Source: Vitellaria paradoxa (Eukaryota; Streptophyta; Magnoliopsida; Ericales; Sapotaceae). Taken from it: a DNA stretch of 64,000 bases. The stretch lies in contig CM034233.1 in the NCBI GenBank assembly GCA_019916065.1, positions 45,324,173-45,388,172 of the forward strand, in the 5' to 3' direction. This document shows, piece after piece, positions 49,101 through 59,290 of the stretch (position 1 is its first letter; every line of letters starts with the position of its first letter). Position numbers and translations under genes: made by a program. Below the pieces are notes generated by a model. That model worked only from the letters and a program-made list of their open reading frames with translations. It was not told the DNA's origin and ran no database searches.

Positions 49101-52100
49101 AAGAAACTATTAAACATGACCTGATCTATCTAGATTTATCGGAGGACATGTCCCTAAACAGATCTAATTGGCGTCGACAAATCCATATAGTCGACCCCAC
49201 TTAGTGGGAAAAGGCTTGGTTTGGTTTGGTTTGGTTTGGTATAATCAAATATAAAAAAAAAAATCCCACGAAAATCAGTCCTATATTATATTCGGTCATA
49301 TATATTATCCGATAATGTTACTTAGCTCCCTAATCAAATGTAACCTAAGGGTACAAGAAAGGATGAAGCTTGGGAGGGTACAAGAATGCCTCCCAGGCGC
49401 CAGCTCAGAGAATGCCGTTAGTGCAATTGGGCAATGCTGTTAATTGGACCAGATTCCCAGCCTCTGAAGTCGATTCCTCTTCAAAAACCACCCTAATCTT
49501 GGTTATTCAAAGCCGAATCAGTAAACATAGTTATTTAAATCTTAAAATTTTGTGATTTTACGATGTTAAGAGCAAGAAAACTTGCTTAACCTTATGTAAA
49601 ATTTTAATAGGGATAAAATAGCTAAAATCTTGATTTTGGGATGTAAATCAATAAAATCTCGATTTTATTGGTGATTTTACTGATTTTAAAAATTAAGTAT
49701 TTTTGTGTAATTTTGTCAAATGAGATAGACTTTTATGGTTTTTTTTTTTTTTTTTTCTTCTTCAAGTGATAGGCCACAACTATTTTACTTATTACTTTTT
49801 TCTTTGTAGATTTGTTTTTATTCGATAACATTAATTTTTCCTATGTTTTACTAGTTGAGGACCATGTGGATATTTCACCAAATTAACTACCATAAATTAA
49901 ATGTAATAGTTAGAATGGAAACCAAGATACTTAGGGCTTGTTTGGAGCCTTAAAAAAAACCAAAAAAACTTCAAAAAACTACGAAAGTTTTCAAATTTCT
50001 CCAATCACATTTTGCCACTTATCATTTTTACATCACATCAAACCTATCTTTTGGTTTTTTTTTGGGTTTCTTTTGGGACTTCAAACACCCCCTTATAATA
50101 AAATATAGCAAATACATTTCAACTCTTACAAAAAATTAAGATAAAATGAAATAAATATATTAATGTCAATTGTATAGGCCACACCAAATATTTTAAATGT
50201 CTCAATTGTATAGTTGGATAAAGAGAGTATAGAATCCTTTTTTTTTTTTGGAAGAGAGAGAGTATAGAACCAAATATAGAATATTTAGTGAATTTCATTG
50301 AGAATTCATTTTGTTGATATAATTAAGTTTTTGTGTATGATATTTTTTTGATACACGCCTTTTACTCTCTTCTCTTATTAATAAAATTCTTAATTTATAA
50401 AGGAAAAAAAATAGAACTCCTAAATGAAGAATTGTAGCATGATAGATTTTGTTTTCATATTATAGGCATCGGATAAAAATTTTTATGATTTTGCGATTCA
50501 ATTTTTTGGACCATCCACTGATTTAAGTAGTCTCTATTTTAACAACCATGGTACTCTTCTCTTCACAAAGTGCTCCCACTTCCAATTGAATAATATGTTG
50601 TATGTCCTCCCTTAGGGTTTGGATAACAACAATTTCAAGATACTGGGTATCCAGATTACCATAGGTGAATGTATTAGATGGCTAAAAGTCTCTGATACCA
50701 ATTGACGCAAAAAGAAAAAAAAAGTGGGCTTGATATGGTTCAAGCTAGACCAAAGAATGTTAGTTATCCTACTAGCTGAACAAGAAAACCTTAATCCAAT
50801 GGGGTTCTGGAATCCGCCAAAGAAACAAAGAATAAATTCTCAAACAAATAGTTTATTATTTAATCAAAAGTGTTCTGCCATAAGCTATTTGGTGTTTAAC
50901 TAAGATATTAATTTAATGGCTAAATTAGAAAACGATAATATACCTGAAATTTACCAAATATGGCAAATATGAGAGGGTTGTAGAATCACAAAAAGAAAGG
51001 AAAATAAATTAGTACAGAATTGAAAGTGATCAATTTTGATTTCTACCCTAATGGCAATTTGGTTGGATCCACGTTTATGTCAAACTGTGCACAATTGTTT
51101 TCCATGTTGATAAATTTTGTTTAATTCACCATCAAAAATACAAACCAAGCAATTGTATCATATGATTGGAAATTTTGTCACTATTATATAGTTTGAAATT
51201 ATTAGGATTTTATTTTCTATTTTTAATAATATTTGTGGGCTACGTAGCCAAAATAAAATTTTCACCTAGAGGTATTTATTTTAACACGTGTATTAGTATT
51301 GATGGAAGCTTGAGTTGATTGGCATTTTTATCCAACAACCACAAGAAGAAATTTTAGGTTTCAACCTCTAGGATAATGAAGATTGTTGTCTTTGTACCTT
51401 TGTAGTTGAGTATTTTGGATACAAAAATTATTAAATTTAAATGAAGGTAACTAGATGCATTGACTTTTGGCACATTGCCGATTGCTCAACTTTTTCAACA
51501 AAAGTCATGCTAATTGTTAAGCTATAAAGGTCATTTAAGAAGCATGGATACCGACACATTGTACAGACATAATATGCATGGACAAGTTGATACGTTAATT
51601 TTTAAAAATATTAGACATGATGTGGTTGGAACATGTTAACGAATAAATATATATTTTTATATATACAAAAAAAAAATTTCTTTATTTGAAAAAAAAAATT
51701 ATTTCCAAACAACTTAAAAGTTCCTTCCAAAAAATAAATGAAAGCTTTAGGTCTTAAAAATTTATAAAATTAAAATTTGTGTGTTATGTACGTATTTTAT
51801 ATAATTTTATAAATTTAAATTATATAGATAACCATATAGATAATGTTTTCAGTTGTAGGTTTATTTGTAGAGTCTTTTTAGGAGTTAAGAGTGGTGGAAT
51901 AGTTGAGGAGTGTTTTTAGGAGTTAGGAGTAATAGAATAGTTGAGTAGCTACTTTGTAGGTAGTTGTTAGATTTTAAGTTGCAATCTGTATATATATCTC
52001 TAAAAAGTTATTAATGAGGAGGAGATAATTTTACCAGTGATCTTATGATTTAAGAGGCTTTGATTCACCTCGATTTGAATCAATAAGAGGTTTCTACGCC

Positions 52101-54517
52101 TCGTAAATATATTTCTTTCAATCTTCTTCCTTTTTATTCTTATCCAACTTCTATTTCTTTTATTTTGTTTTTATCCAAAAAGTGTGCACATAACAATTGG
52201 TATAAAAGCCAATTGTTCCTGAGAGCCCGAGCCGACCATTCCTGAGCAGTGACAACAAAATTGGAATTGCTAACGTTGATGCGTGATGGTTTGCTAAAGA
52301 TTGAAACTCATGTCTTGGAAGCAATTGAAACAACACATAGAATTAAAGAAGATACACATCAATAGAAGAAGGAGCTTTAGATGGAGGCATCGGCTTCAAC
52401 TTTGCCAGCCAAGGATGGCTATTACAATCAGATGTTGAAGCTTAGCCATTACAATTAGATGTCAGCTTTAACTCTACCCGCTAAGAATGGCCATTACAAG
52501 CTGCTTGCTAAGCATGGCTATTACAAGCTATGTGTATTTGGTGCCAATTTATTAATGCTTGTGGCTAAGGATGGCCGTTACAAGCTACATGGTGCCAATT
52601 CATTAATGTCTGTGTTCCAAAAGGTGGAGGTTTTTATAAGTTTAAAAATGAAGAAATTGATTGCTACGAAGATGGGGAAGTGGGATGGCCACCACTATTC
52701 AAATTTAGGATTTATGTATACCTTGAAGACAAGGTTTTTTTAGGGGGGAAAGGAATGTTATGTACGTATTTTATATTTTATGTAATTTTATAAATTTAAA
52801 TTATATAGATAATTATATAGATAATATTTTCAATTGTAGGTTTTTTCGTAGAATGTTTTTAAGAGTTAGGTGTTAGGAGTAGTAGAATAGTTAAGTAGCT
52901 ATTTTGTAGGTGGTAGTTAGATTTTAAGTTGCAATCTATATATATCTCTCTAAAAAGTTATTAATGAGGGGGAGATAATTTTATTAGTGATCTTATGATT
53001 TAAGAGGTTCTGATTCACCTCAATCTGAATCAACAGGAGGTTTCCACGCCTCAAAGTGGATTCCTTTCAATCTTCTTCCCTTTTATTCTTATCCAACTTT
53101 TATTTTTTACATTTTGTTTTTATCCAAAAAGTGCACACATAACATTGTTGGATAAAAAATAAATATAAAATCATATTATTTAATTCCAATTTTTTCTTCA
53201 AGATATATAATATGTTTTATGTATACCTAGATGACAGACGTGTGTGTTTCACCAGCTATTTAAACAGCGTTTAGTTTTTTTTTAAAAAAAAAAAAAAAAA
53301 TTCGGACATGTTTAGATGAGTGTCCAGTAAGTGTCGATATCCAACATGGACACCACGAATACATCACCTTTGTAGAAGTGTCCATGCATGCTAGAAGGTC
53401 ATACCTAATTTGACTGTTTCTATTCATTTTTGGGTCTATCGTAACTGGATGAAAAAAGTATGATTTGATAAATGTTTTACATCCTAGCTATTTAGATTCT
53501 CATTGAAAAAATTAATGGGCTAATAATATTGATACCGAGGGCATGTGTGTGTATTTAGTTGTGCCTAATTTTTCAGCCAATTTGTGTCTTAGTTATATCT
53601 AAAATATTAATTGAATATATTCTTGTTTAATACTTTCCCTTAAAGACGGTTCCGCTCAATTTTATGCAAACATAAATTAAGGTGGTCCACTTTTGGTCTG
53701 ATGACAAAAATAAGTGTACTTGAAACTTATGTATATTGTAGATGTGTCTGATCTGAAGTAACAAATGCTGGCAGGGATTTTCTCATGATTCAGACTGCTG
53801 TTACGTCACTATGTTTGTAATTGGGGTGCACAACCGTACTAATGAAACCGTCAAATTGAACCAAACCAAGCCTTTAGTTCGGTTTGATTTTTCTTGTTGA
53901 TAAATTTATTTCCATATAAATGTCAAACAAAACCTTAGCAAATTGAAACTAGTGTAAGGATTTAGTTTGATTTTCCTTAATTGAACAGTTTGGGACAGCA
54001 AAATCTTTCAAATCGATGACTTGCAGTTCAATATAGATTTGTGCTAAACTGAACCAAATTGAACCGTGTGCATCATCCCTTCTCACGAAAGAACTTTAGT
54101 CCATCTTTCAAGGCATCCATCCTCTTCTAATATGCACGTGGGATTAGCTAAATTACTTTGGTTTTGGGATGGGAAGATGGAAGTTCTTTACCTTGATCAA
54201 CATGTACTTTTAACTGCCCTGCAGAAAGATTTTTTGTTTGGACTTGCAACGTCCGCATGTTGCATTTGTAAATTATTTAACACCAAATTGATGAGAGTGT
54301 CTTCATATTGTTTCAGGGATTTCATTAAACATGGATCAGGTATGTTTCTGATTTCCTTTTGTTTTTTATTTTTCATTTATTATTTATTTGGGATGGGGAG
54401 GAATCTATACTTGTTTGATCTTACTAAAGTAATTAATTTTCATTTATCTTTGTGCAGTGGAATATACTTCGGGACCATGTGGATGAAATCGACCAGGCAG
54501 TTGCTGAGAATAGTTAG
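40122..54517 (+). CDS. KIWI: KIWI-type PC4 RNA polymerase II transcriptional coactivator, four exons
   Basis: Nuclear single-stranded-DNA-binding coactivator of the PC4 family. Coding exons are 40122-40244, 40336-40441, 54317-54339 and 54458-54517, joined with GT...AG introns of 91, 13875 and 118 bp, giving 103 residues; plant KIWI proteins are about this size. Residues 1-36 are charged with an acidic end (DDSDDD). The PC4 domain follows: [47 protein letters not shown], and a C-terminal helix [11 protein letters not shown]. Exon 2 ends in phase 1 (G), and the 23-nt exon 3 restores frame, so all three junctions agree. The reading frame is intact and the protein fits the family end to end, so I regard the gene as functional despite a transposon-filled intron 2. 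The ATG at 40122 starts with MSKWGKRKG, as in the family. Confidence 0.93.
40693..40857. mobile_element. MITE-like inverted repeat, 165 bp
   Basis: CTCTACTTGTTTCAAAGTGA at the left pairs with the reverse complement of ATATTTTACATTGAAACAAA plus CGAG at the right, continuing through ATGTTTTCGAGAAAAT and GTTTTCGCAAAAATAT. Confidence 0.6.
40858..41612. other. intronic DNA, no feature recognised
   Basis: Mixed composition, no TE hallmark seen. May include original intron sequence. Confidence 0.35.
41613..41949 (-). repeat. LTR copy 1, truncated
   Basis: Begins TGTCACGGGCTTACAATTTT and matches 47421-47760 closely, including GCAAGAGAG repeats, ATTTATAGCCTTCCACC (TATA on the - strand) and TCAATGGACGGTGGAGATTT. 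Similarity stops at about 41949. Confidence 0.9.
41950..42673 (+). other. leader or LTR remnant of the Tat-type fragment
   Basis: Non-coding, less AT-rich than its surroundings, with TATAAATATACTC at 42430 that could be the promoter of a + strand element. Leads into the gag start at 42674. No primer site recognised. Confidence 0.4.
42674..45220 (+). pseudogene. Tat-type gypsy gag and aspartic protease, broken
   Basis: The ATG at 42674 starts a gag with a Pro/Gln-rich N-terminal part. The conserved region follows: [51 protein letters not shown], then [13 protein letters not shown] from the Cys-His region. The protease box is [12 protein letters not shown] (44720-44755) with its Asp intact, then [27 protein letters not shown] and [20 protein letters not shown]. 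These match Tat-lineage elements. Stops and frameshifts throughout. RT and everything downstream are absent; the frame stops at 45207 next to the gag of another element on the opposite strand. Confidence 0.8.
45234..46092 (-). pseudogene. chromovirus gag, - strand, one frameshift region
   Basis: The N-terminal piece (46092-45598) has a helix-forming stretch and then [47 protein letters not shown] and [13 protein letters not shown]. The C-terminal piece (45554-45234) has [27 protein letters not shown] and [12 protein letters not shown]. This is the gag pattern of short-LTR chromoviruses such as the Reina group. About 45 bp between the pieces contain stops. No zinc knuckle is left. Confidence 0.82.
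46093..46992 (-). other. leader of the - strand gag
   Basis: Non-coding apart from a GC-rich patch (46640-46805) built from repeated GTCGCCGGAG, GTTCGCCGG and GTCGTCGGAGG phrases, which gives spurious ORFs on both strands. T-runs at 46257-46272 and 46919-46936. Confidence 0.5.
46993..47007 (-). promoter_or_regulatory. primer-binding-site-like sequence
   Basis: On the - strand reads TTTGCTATCAGAGC, one mismatch from the usual tRNA-iMet site, next to the candidate LTR at 47012-47377. Confidence 0.6.
47012..47377 (-). repeat. candidate short LTR with its own primer site
   Basis: On the - strand it runs from TGTGGAGAGGACACC to CCCTACATCA, 366 bp, with TATATTTACACC as a possible TATA. Length and the adjacent primer site fit a Reina-type LTR. 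No second copy is in the window. Confidence 0.5.
47406..47418 (-). promoter_or_regulatory. primer binding site for initiator-Met tRNA
   Basis: On the - strand reads TGGTATCAAAGCC, two bases after the LTR at 47421-47979. Confidence 0.85.
47421..47979 (-). repeat. LTR copy 2, complete, 559 bp
   Basis: TGTCACGAG at one end and GTTGTGACA at the other. The - strand has GGCTATAAATAGGGG (TATA) and short direct repeats TTCTAGAA. Acts as the 5' LTR of the - strand element. Confidence 0.9.
47980..48558. other. intronic DNA, no feature recognised
   Basis: AT-rich, without ORFs or TE hallmarks that I can identify. Confidence 0.4.
48559..49345. mobile_element. Harbinger-like MITE split by an RTE LINE
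   Basis: GGCCATGTTTGTTTGATGG at the left and CTAATCAAATGTAACC at the right are imperfect inverted ends. TAA lies outside each end (48556-48558 and 49346-49348), the 3-bp duplication of PIF/Harbinger elements. Without the LINE it would be about 280 bp. Confidence 0.6.
48755..49242 (+). mobile_element. RTE-type LINE, 5'-truncated
   Basis: The 145-codon frame (48767-49204) is the region after the RT core in plant RTE LINEs: [76 protein letters not shown]. The element ends in tandem TTGGTTTGG repeats (49217-49240), as RTE elements end in short repeats instead of poly(A). A 17-bp target duplication, AATCAAATATcAAAAAA and AATCAAATATaAAAAAA, flanks it (48738-48754 and 49243-49259). The 145-codon frame is uninterrupted, so the insertion is fairly recent. 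Confidence 0.9.
49349..49930. other. intronic DNA, no feature recognised
   Basis: Contains repeated GATTTTA words (49545-49690) and a T-run at 49741-49757. No coding signal. Confidence 0.4.
49934..50092. mobile_element. Harbinger (Tourist-like) MITE, 159 bp
   Basis: GGGCTTGTTTGGAGCCTTAA at the left pairs with the reverse complement of GGGACTTCAAACACCCCC at the right, over about 40 bp. TTA lies on both sides (49931-49933 and 50093-50095). Confidence 0.8.
50096..51781. other. intronic DNA, no feature recognised
   Basis: AT-rich, with A/T runs. No ORF or TE hallmark found. Confidence 0.4.
51782..53144 (+). mobile_element. TRIM-like small LTR retrotransposon, 1.36 kb
   Basis: Two LTRs of about 400 bp (51782-52195 and 52756-53144), both starting TGTTATGTACGTATTTT and ending ACATAACA, bound 560 bp. 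A primer-site-like TTGGTATAAAAGCC follows the first LTR, and GGGGGGAAAGGAA precedes the second. Flanks TTGTG and TTGTT differ at one base. No gag/pol domain is present. The LTRs are clearly related but with several substitutions and an 8-bp indel. Confidence 0.85.
52375..52743 (+). other. ORF with repeated motif inside the TRIM-like element
   Basis: The phrase GCTAAGxATGGCxxTTACAAGCT recurs about five times between 52405 and 52590, so the frame from 52459 reads [16 protein letters not shown] and AKDGRYKL before [13 protein letters not shown] do not recognise a family. It may be an expanded gag remnant or non-coding. Confidence 0.4.
53145..53821. other. intronic DNA, no feature recognised
   Basis: A/T homopolymers around 53275-53300. 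No coding signal. Confidence 0.4.
53822..54080. mobile_element. hAT-like MITE candidate
   Basis: GGGGTGCACAACCG at the left and CCGTGTGCATCATCCC at the right are imperfect inverted ends, with AACCAAACC/GGTTTGATT phrases inside. No 8-bp duplication is clear. It ends about 240 bp before KIWI exon 3. Confidence 0.35.
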
Positions 54518-54560
54518 AGAGCTGGTAAACCTGGGTTTTTGCTTTTGACGTTATTAGAAG

Positions 54561-54608
54561 AAATGTAGTGGAACTGGAACTATTAAATGTAGTGGAACTG
54601 GAACTATT
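54561..54608 (+). repeat. perfect 24-bp tandem duplication in KIWI 3' UTR
   Basis: AAATGTAGTGGAACTGGAAC followed by TATT occurs twice back to back, identical, 44 bp after the KIWI stop codon. Confidence 0.95.
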
Positions 54609-54879
54609 ATAGTCTTCATCTAGTAGGAACTAGGATGAAATGGTGAATGATATGGCTGAATTTGTATGTGTTTGGGTATGGAAAGCGGATATAGTATGCT
54701 GCACATTGATGATTTACCTTCTTTAAGTGTTAATTTTTACGGGTCTTGATCCTGGAGCTTCTATTTAAACAACTAGACCGTTGTCAAATCTTTTAGGGAC
54801 TTTTTTTTTTGTGCAGATAGAAGTTGCCATGGCTACTGAAAGAATTATTACGAGAAGAATTATTGCGAGAAGCTAGGGG

Positions 54880-57035
54880 TGTGCATGTGGGAACTTAAAG
54901 GGTGTGTGGAAAAGGGGAAGTTGGGGGAGGAGTTTGGTAAAGATGAAGTGAGTTGGCAGCCAAAGTTGAAGATGTTATGGTTCAAGTAAGGACAGTAATC
55001 ACATTTGCATGACAGAGTTTTATCCCAACCTGTTTGAGGAGTCAGAGGGCTGGAGACCAAGAATTGACGGCTTGGAGTTACCCTACTGCTACCAAGGAAA
55101 TGAGGAGGGAGAGACTAGAAAGGGTGCGGGTTTACGAAGGAAGAGGCGTGGAAGCATTAAAAACTTTGAACGGGGATAAAGCGCTAACTAGGACTGGATG
55201 GGGATGGCTGTCTTTCTTTTTTCCATTGCTGGCACGCGTTGAAAGCAAACATTACGAGGGTGTTCCAGGGGTCGGTTTTACTCTAAAAGCAAGCTTTGAG
55301 AAGTGTATTATTAATGCAACATTTTTATGGCGCTAATCCCAAAGAAAGTGGGTGCCGTCGATATTAAAGCCTTTAGGCCAATTAGCCTAGTAGTAAGTCC
55401 GTATGAGCTATTGGATAAGATCTTTTGGCTTTGAGTGGGTCATGAAGAAAGTCATCGGATTCTTAATTTCATCAACTTAGAATGCTTTTGTGGAGGGGGG
55501 GGGGGGCGTCAGATTCTAGACGCGATGTAAGTGTCCAATGAGGTAGAAGTGGCATGTCTGAGGAGGTGTGCAAACTAGATATGGAAAGGGCCTATGACTA
55601 TGTGAGCTCGAACTTCTTTACTTATGATCTAGAGATACTGGGTTTCTGGGAGTAGGTGGGGATGATGGATTTTTTTTTGGGGGGGGGGGGTGGTGGGGTT
55701 TGCATTTGTATAGTCAAATTCTCAGCATGGTAAATGGTAACGTCACCGATTTTTTCAGAGCATCAAGGGGATGTGAGGTAGGGAGAGCCCATTTAACCTC
55801 TTTTATTCATTCTCTTTTATTCATTTTAGTGTTGGGAGGTTTTCACCAGAGTGGTGCTTAGGGTAGAACAACAGGCTATTTATAAAATGATTTCGACGGG
55901 AGGGTCCAATTCCCAAATGACTCTGGTTACACTTTTGTTGGCGGATGATTCAGTTGTGTTATATGGGGGTAGATCTGCTACAGTTGATGCATTTAAAATG
56001 TATTTCCTTGTGTCTTGAAGCTATCTTTGGTTTGCATATCAACTTGGGGAAGAACGAACTGATCTCGGGATGTAACAAATGTCTTTTCCAACTCACTATT
56101 TGGGGGCAGAGCATAAATCCAACTCAACTTGGGATGGAGTAATCGATAATTTCCAGAGAAGGCTTGTTGGGTAGGAAAAAAAAAATCTTTCCAAGGGGGG
56201 TAGGGTCACTAAAGTACTCTGTCTAGCTTACTGACCTATCTTATGTCTGTCTTCCTATCCTAGTAAAAGTGGCAAAGAGATTCATGAAGGTGCATAGAGA
56301 CTTCCCTTGGGGCGCGATGAGTGAGGAAGCGAAATTTCACTTAGTTAACTGGAAAACCATATTCGGTTAATGGGTAGAGGAGTAGGGATAAGAAGAATTA
56401 AAACTTTCAATAAATCTTTTTTAAGAAAATAGTTGTGGAGATTCTCTGTCGAACCAGGCAAACTGTAGAGGATGGTGATTTGTGTTTAGTATGGGGTAGA
56501 ATGGGGATGATGAATGACAAAGGTGGTTTCAGGTTCCCATTAGGTAGGGGTGGAAATAAATTGAACTATTTGCGAGTTATTCGAGTTTGGCTTGAGCTTA
56601 GTTCGTGACTAAAATGAGTCCGAATCGAGTTTGATTTATGATTCGTTTAAATTTGAGTTTGAGTTCGAGCCTAAAAAAGCTCGGTTCGAAAGCTCTCGAG
56701 TCTAGAAAAACTCGGTTTGAAAGGTCGCGAGCAGGCTCGTTAAAATAATATATATATATTTTTAATGATATTTTTATTATATTTTTTTAAATATTTTATT
56801 TAGTATATTTAGTATATTTTAAACTAAAATGACGTCGTTTTAGTTTAATCAAGTTATTTACGAGTCGAGTTCGATCTTAAATTCTTCTTTATCAATCTGA
56901 ACTCGAGCCTACATAAAAGTTTGAATTGAGCTCGAGCTTAGTAGAAAAAGCTCGAGGTAAATGTGAACAAGTTAAAATCCAGCTCGACTCGGTTCGATTC
57001 TACCCCTATCATTGGGTGGGGATGTGGAAAGTTCT
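54880..57035 (+). pseudogene. L1-type LINE ORF2 remnant, heavily decayed
   Basis: Fragments in several frames match plant L1 RT: LNGDKA, NATFMALIPKKVGA, IKAFRPISLV, SLCLEAIFGLHINLGKNELI, and AMSEEAKFHLVNWKTI from the segment after RT. The YADD-like box region near 55930 reads LLADDSVVLY, with the Asp pair kept. G-runs (55495-55507, 55679-55690) and many shifts break it. A hAT MITE sits inside at 56545-57008. Start is approximate. Confidence 0.75.
56545..57008. mobile_element. hAT-type MITE, 464 bp
   Basis: TAGGGGTGGAAAT at the left and ATTCTACCCCTA at the right, a typical hAT terminus. The interior is rich in GAGCTCGAG and TCGAGTTTG phrases. The flanking octamers CCATTAGG and TCATTGGG agree at six of eight positions, both differences transitions. 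Confidence 0.75.
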
Positions 57036-58189
57036 GATGTCTTGAATTTTTATTATTTCTAAAGTGCGCGTATTATTAATTTGATTTTTATTTTATGCTT
57101 AAAAATTTTAATTGTATTACTTTGGTATTATTTTAAATTTTTGTTGACCTTAATTAAAGCAACTTGCATATCACTATAACACTTTTAAAATTTATTTAGG
57201 GTTAAGGTGAGGTGATGGATTCTTTAGCTACTAGGTGTTTATATAAGTACATATATAGGTAGGAGCTAGAGAATAAAACAATGAGAAAGAAAATTTGCTA
57301 CTTTGAAGGGTAATTTAACTAGTAAGACTTTAGTTTTGTTCTTCAGTGGTCACTCGGAGGTTAGTCGAAGTCTATGCAAGTTGGTCGGAATATACTAAGT
57401 CATCTCAAGATAAAAAGAGAGAGGGGGAGGGGAATTAAAGAGTTTTAGCTGAGCTAGTGTTAAGGTAATTTATTTTTTTATTTTTTTAATTTAAAATTAA
57501 TTCTATAAAAGTTTAAATAAATTAAATATGTTAAAAATGTCATTTTTATGTTTTATTTATTTGATTTATATTATTAATTGTTTTGTTTATATTTTAATTA
57601 TTCAATATTTGATTTGTATAATTTGTTTGAGTAAAAATTAGGACTCGAGAATAGTCAACAATTACCACCTCAATAACGTGATTTTGTCAAAGTATTTGCT
57701 ATTCAGGTGGATGTGTTAAAGATAATAAATAATGAATGTGAATTGATAAATTTTGTTTCTTTATTGTTAATTAATTGTGTTGATAAGTGATGTTGACTGC
57801 TTATGAATTAGTTGTATTGATAGTGAATTGTCATTATTTATGGAATGATAAATGTGAGAATCGATATTTTTATTTGAGAAAAAAAATTATTATATACAAG
57901 TATGAATTATGTGCATTACATTTGTATTGTGACCTAATGGGGCTAGGCTAGATGGGGCCAAAAAATAAAAGTGTGGCCAAATGGGGTTAGGAAAAAATGA
58001 GGCTAAAAAGGGGTCGATGTAACATGTTAATTAAAATCATTGTTAATAGTTGAACGCTTAATTCGTAGGTAGGCCAGATGGGGGTCAAATTTGTGTTGCA
58101 TTAGTATTTGAATTGATTTATATGCACACACACATATATATATATATATATCTATATAATAATACATAACGGTCGATGTGATTGTTGTG

Positions 58190-59290
58190 TGCGTGTCACT
58201 AGCTGCGAGCGAGTTGGGGGTGGCAACGAAAAGAGAGAGGGGCGGGTGGGGAGAGTGACGTGAGGGGGGGTTATTTTTTTTAAAGTAAATTGAATTTGGG
58301 AGAAGTTACAGTGAAGAGAGAGACAGCGGAGAGAGGGGCGGGTGGGGAGATTGGCAGGGGAGAGAGAGAAGGGTTGTTTTATTAAAGTAAATTGAATTTT
58401 TTATTTAATATAAATATAAATAAATAAGAATAATTAATTTTAAAGAATTTAAATTTGACATATTTTTAACTGTTAAATTTATTTAATGGTCTATTTTTTT
58501 TCTCTTTACTTTAGTTGCCTTTTCAGTCACTTTATATAAAAATATACTCTCTTATTTTCTTCTCTACTTAATATTTTTTTATTATATGTATGCATATTAG
58601 ATAAAGTTAACTAACTTTTTCTTTTTTTTTAAAAAAAAAAATTTAACTTTAATATTCATTTGACTGTTGTATACGTGGCACGGGAAGAAACGGATGTTGG
58701 GCGGAATGACAATTCCTTTTTTTTTTGGGTGTCAAGTTAAAAACGTTAATACTATTTTTGGAAGAAAAAAACTTGACAAATCTTAAATAAGTAGTAAAAT
58801 AAATAGAATAATTAATTTTAAATATATTTACTTTTATACTATTTGTGTTATTTATTTAATGAGGAAGCAAAAGAATTTGAATTTGATATATTTTTAACCA
58901 TTGAATTTATTTAATGGTTAGAATTATTTTTGTTTTTCTTCTCACTTTAGTTGTCTTTTCGATCATTTTATAGGAAAATATACTCTATTACTTTTCATAT
59001 ATTTTTTTATAAAAATTTTTTAAAATGTGATTACAAAATTATTTTTTAATTTCATTTTTTATTTTGTATATTTTTTCAAAAATTTTAAATTTTAAACATA
59101 TTAAAAGTTAAAAAATGTTATAAAAAATGTTAAAAAATTCATTAAAAGTTAGTATATTTAAAAATTACAGCTTTTGAAAAAAATAAATTTTAATAACTTA
59201 AATTTTTAAAGTAAATTGAATATGGGGGGAGTGACAGCAAAGAGAGAGAGGGGGCGGGTGTGAAGTGTGACAGGGGAGAGAGGGAGAGAT
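58190..59290 (+). repeat. purine-rich repeat, three copies inside the Helitron-like element
   Basis: GAGAGAGGGGCGGGTGGGGAGA and nearby GTGACAGGGG or AAGTAAATTGAAT recur at about 58205-58275, 58290-58375 and 59215-59290. Confidence 0.8.

Larger units (their letters stand above)
40442..54316 (+). other. KIWI intron 2, 13.9 kb, transposon-filled
   Basis: Donor AAAAAAG|GTTCAT at 40441/40442 and acceptor TTGTTTCAG|GGATTTC at 54316/54317. Contents, 5' to 3': a small MITE, a gypsy composite (41613-47979), a Harbinger-like MITE split by an RTE LINE, a second Harbinger-like MITE, a TRIM-like element and a hAT-like candidate. PC4-family introns are usually short. Confidence 0.88.

Noticed and set aside
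54066..54548. 160-codon open frame covering KIWI exons 3 and 4
   Set aside because: It is in a different frame from the KIWI exons and runs through intron 3. It has no domain; the spliced KIWI reading explains the conserved sequence.
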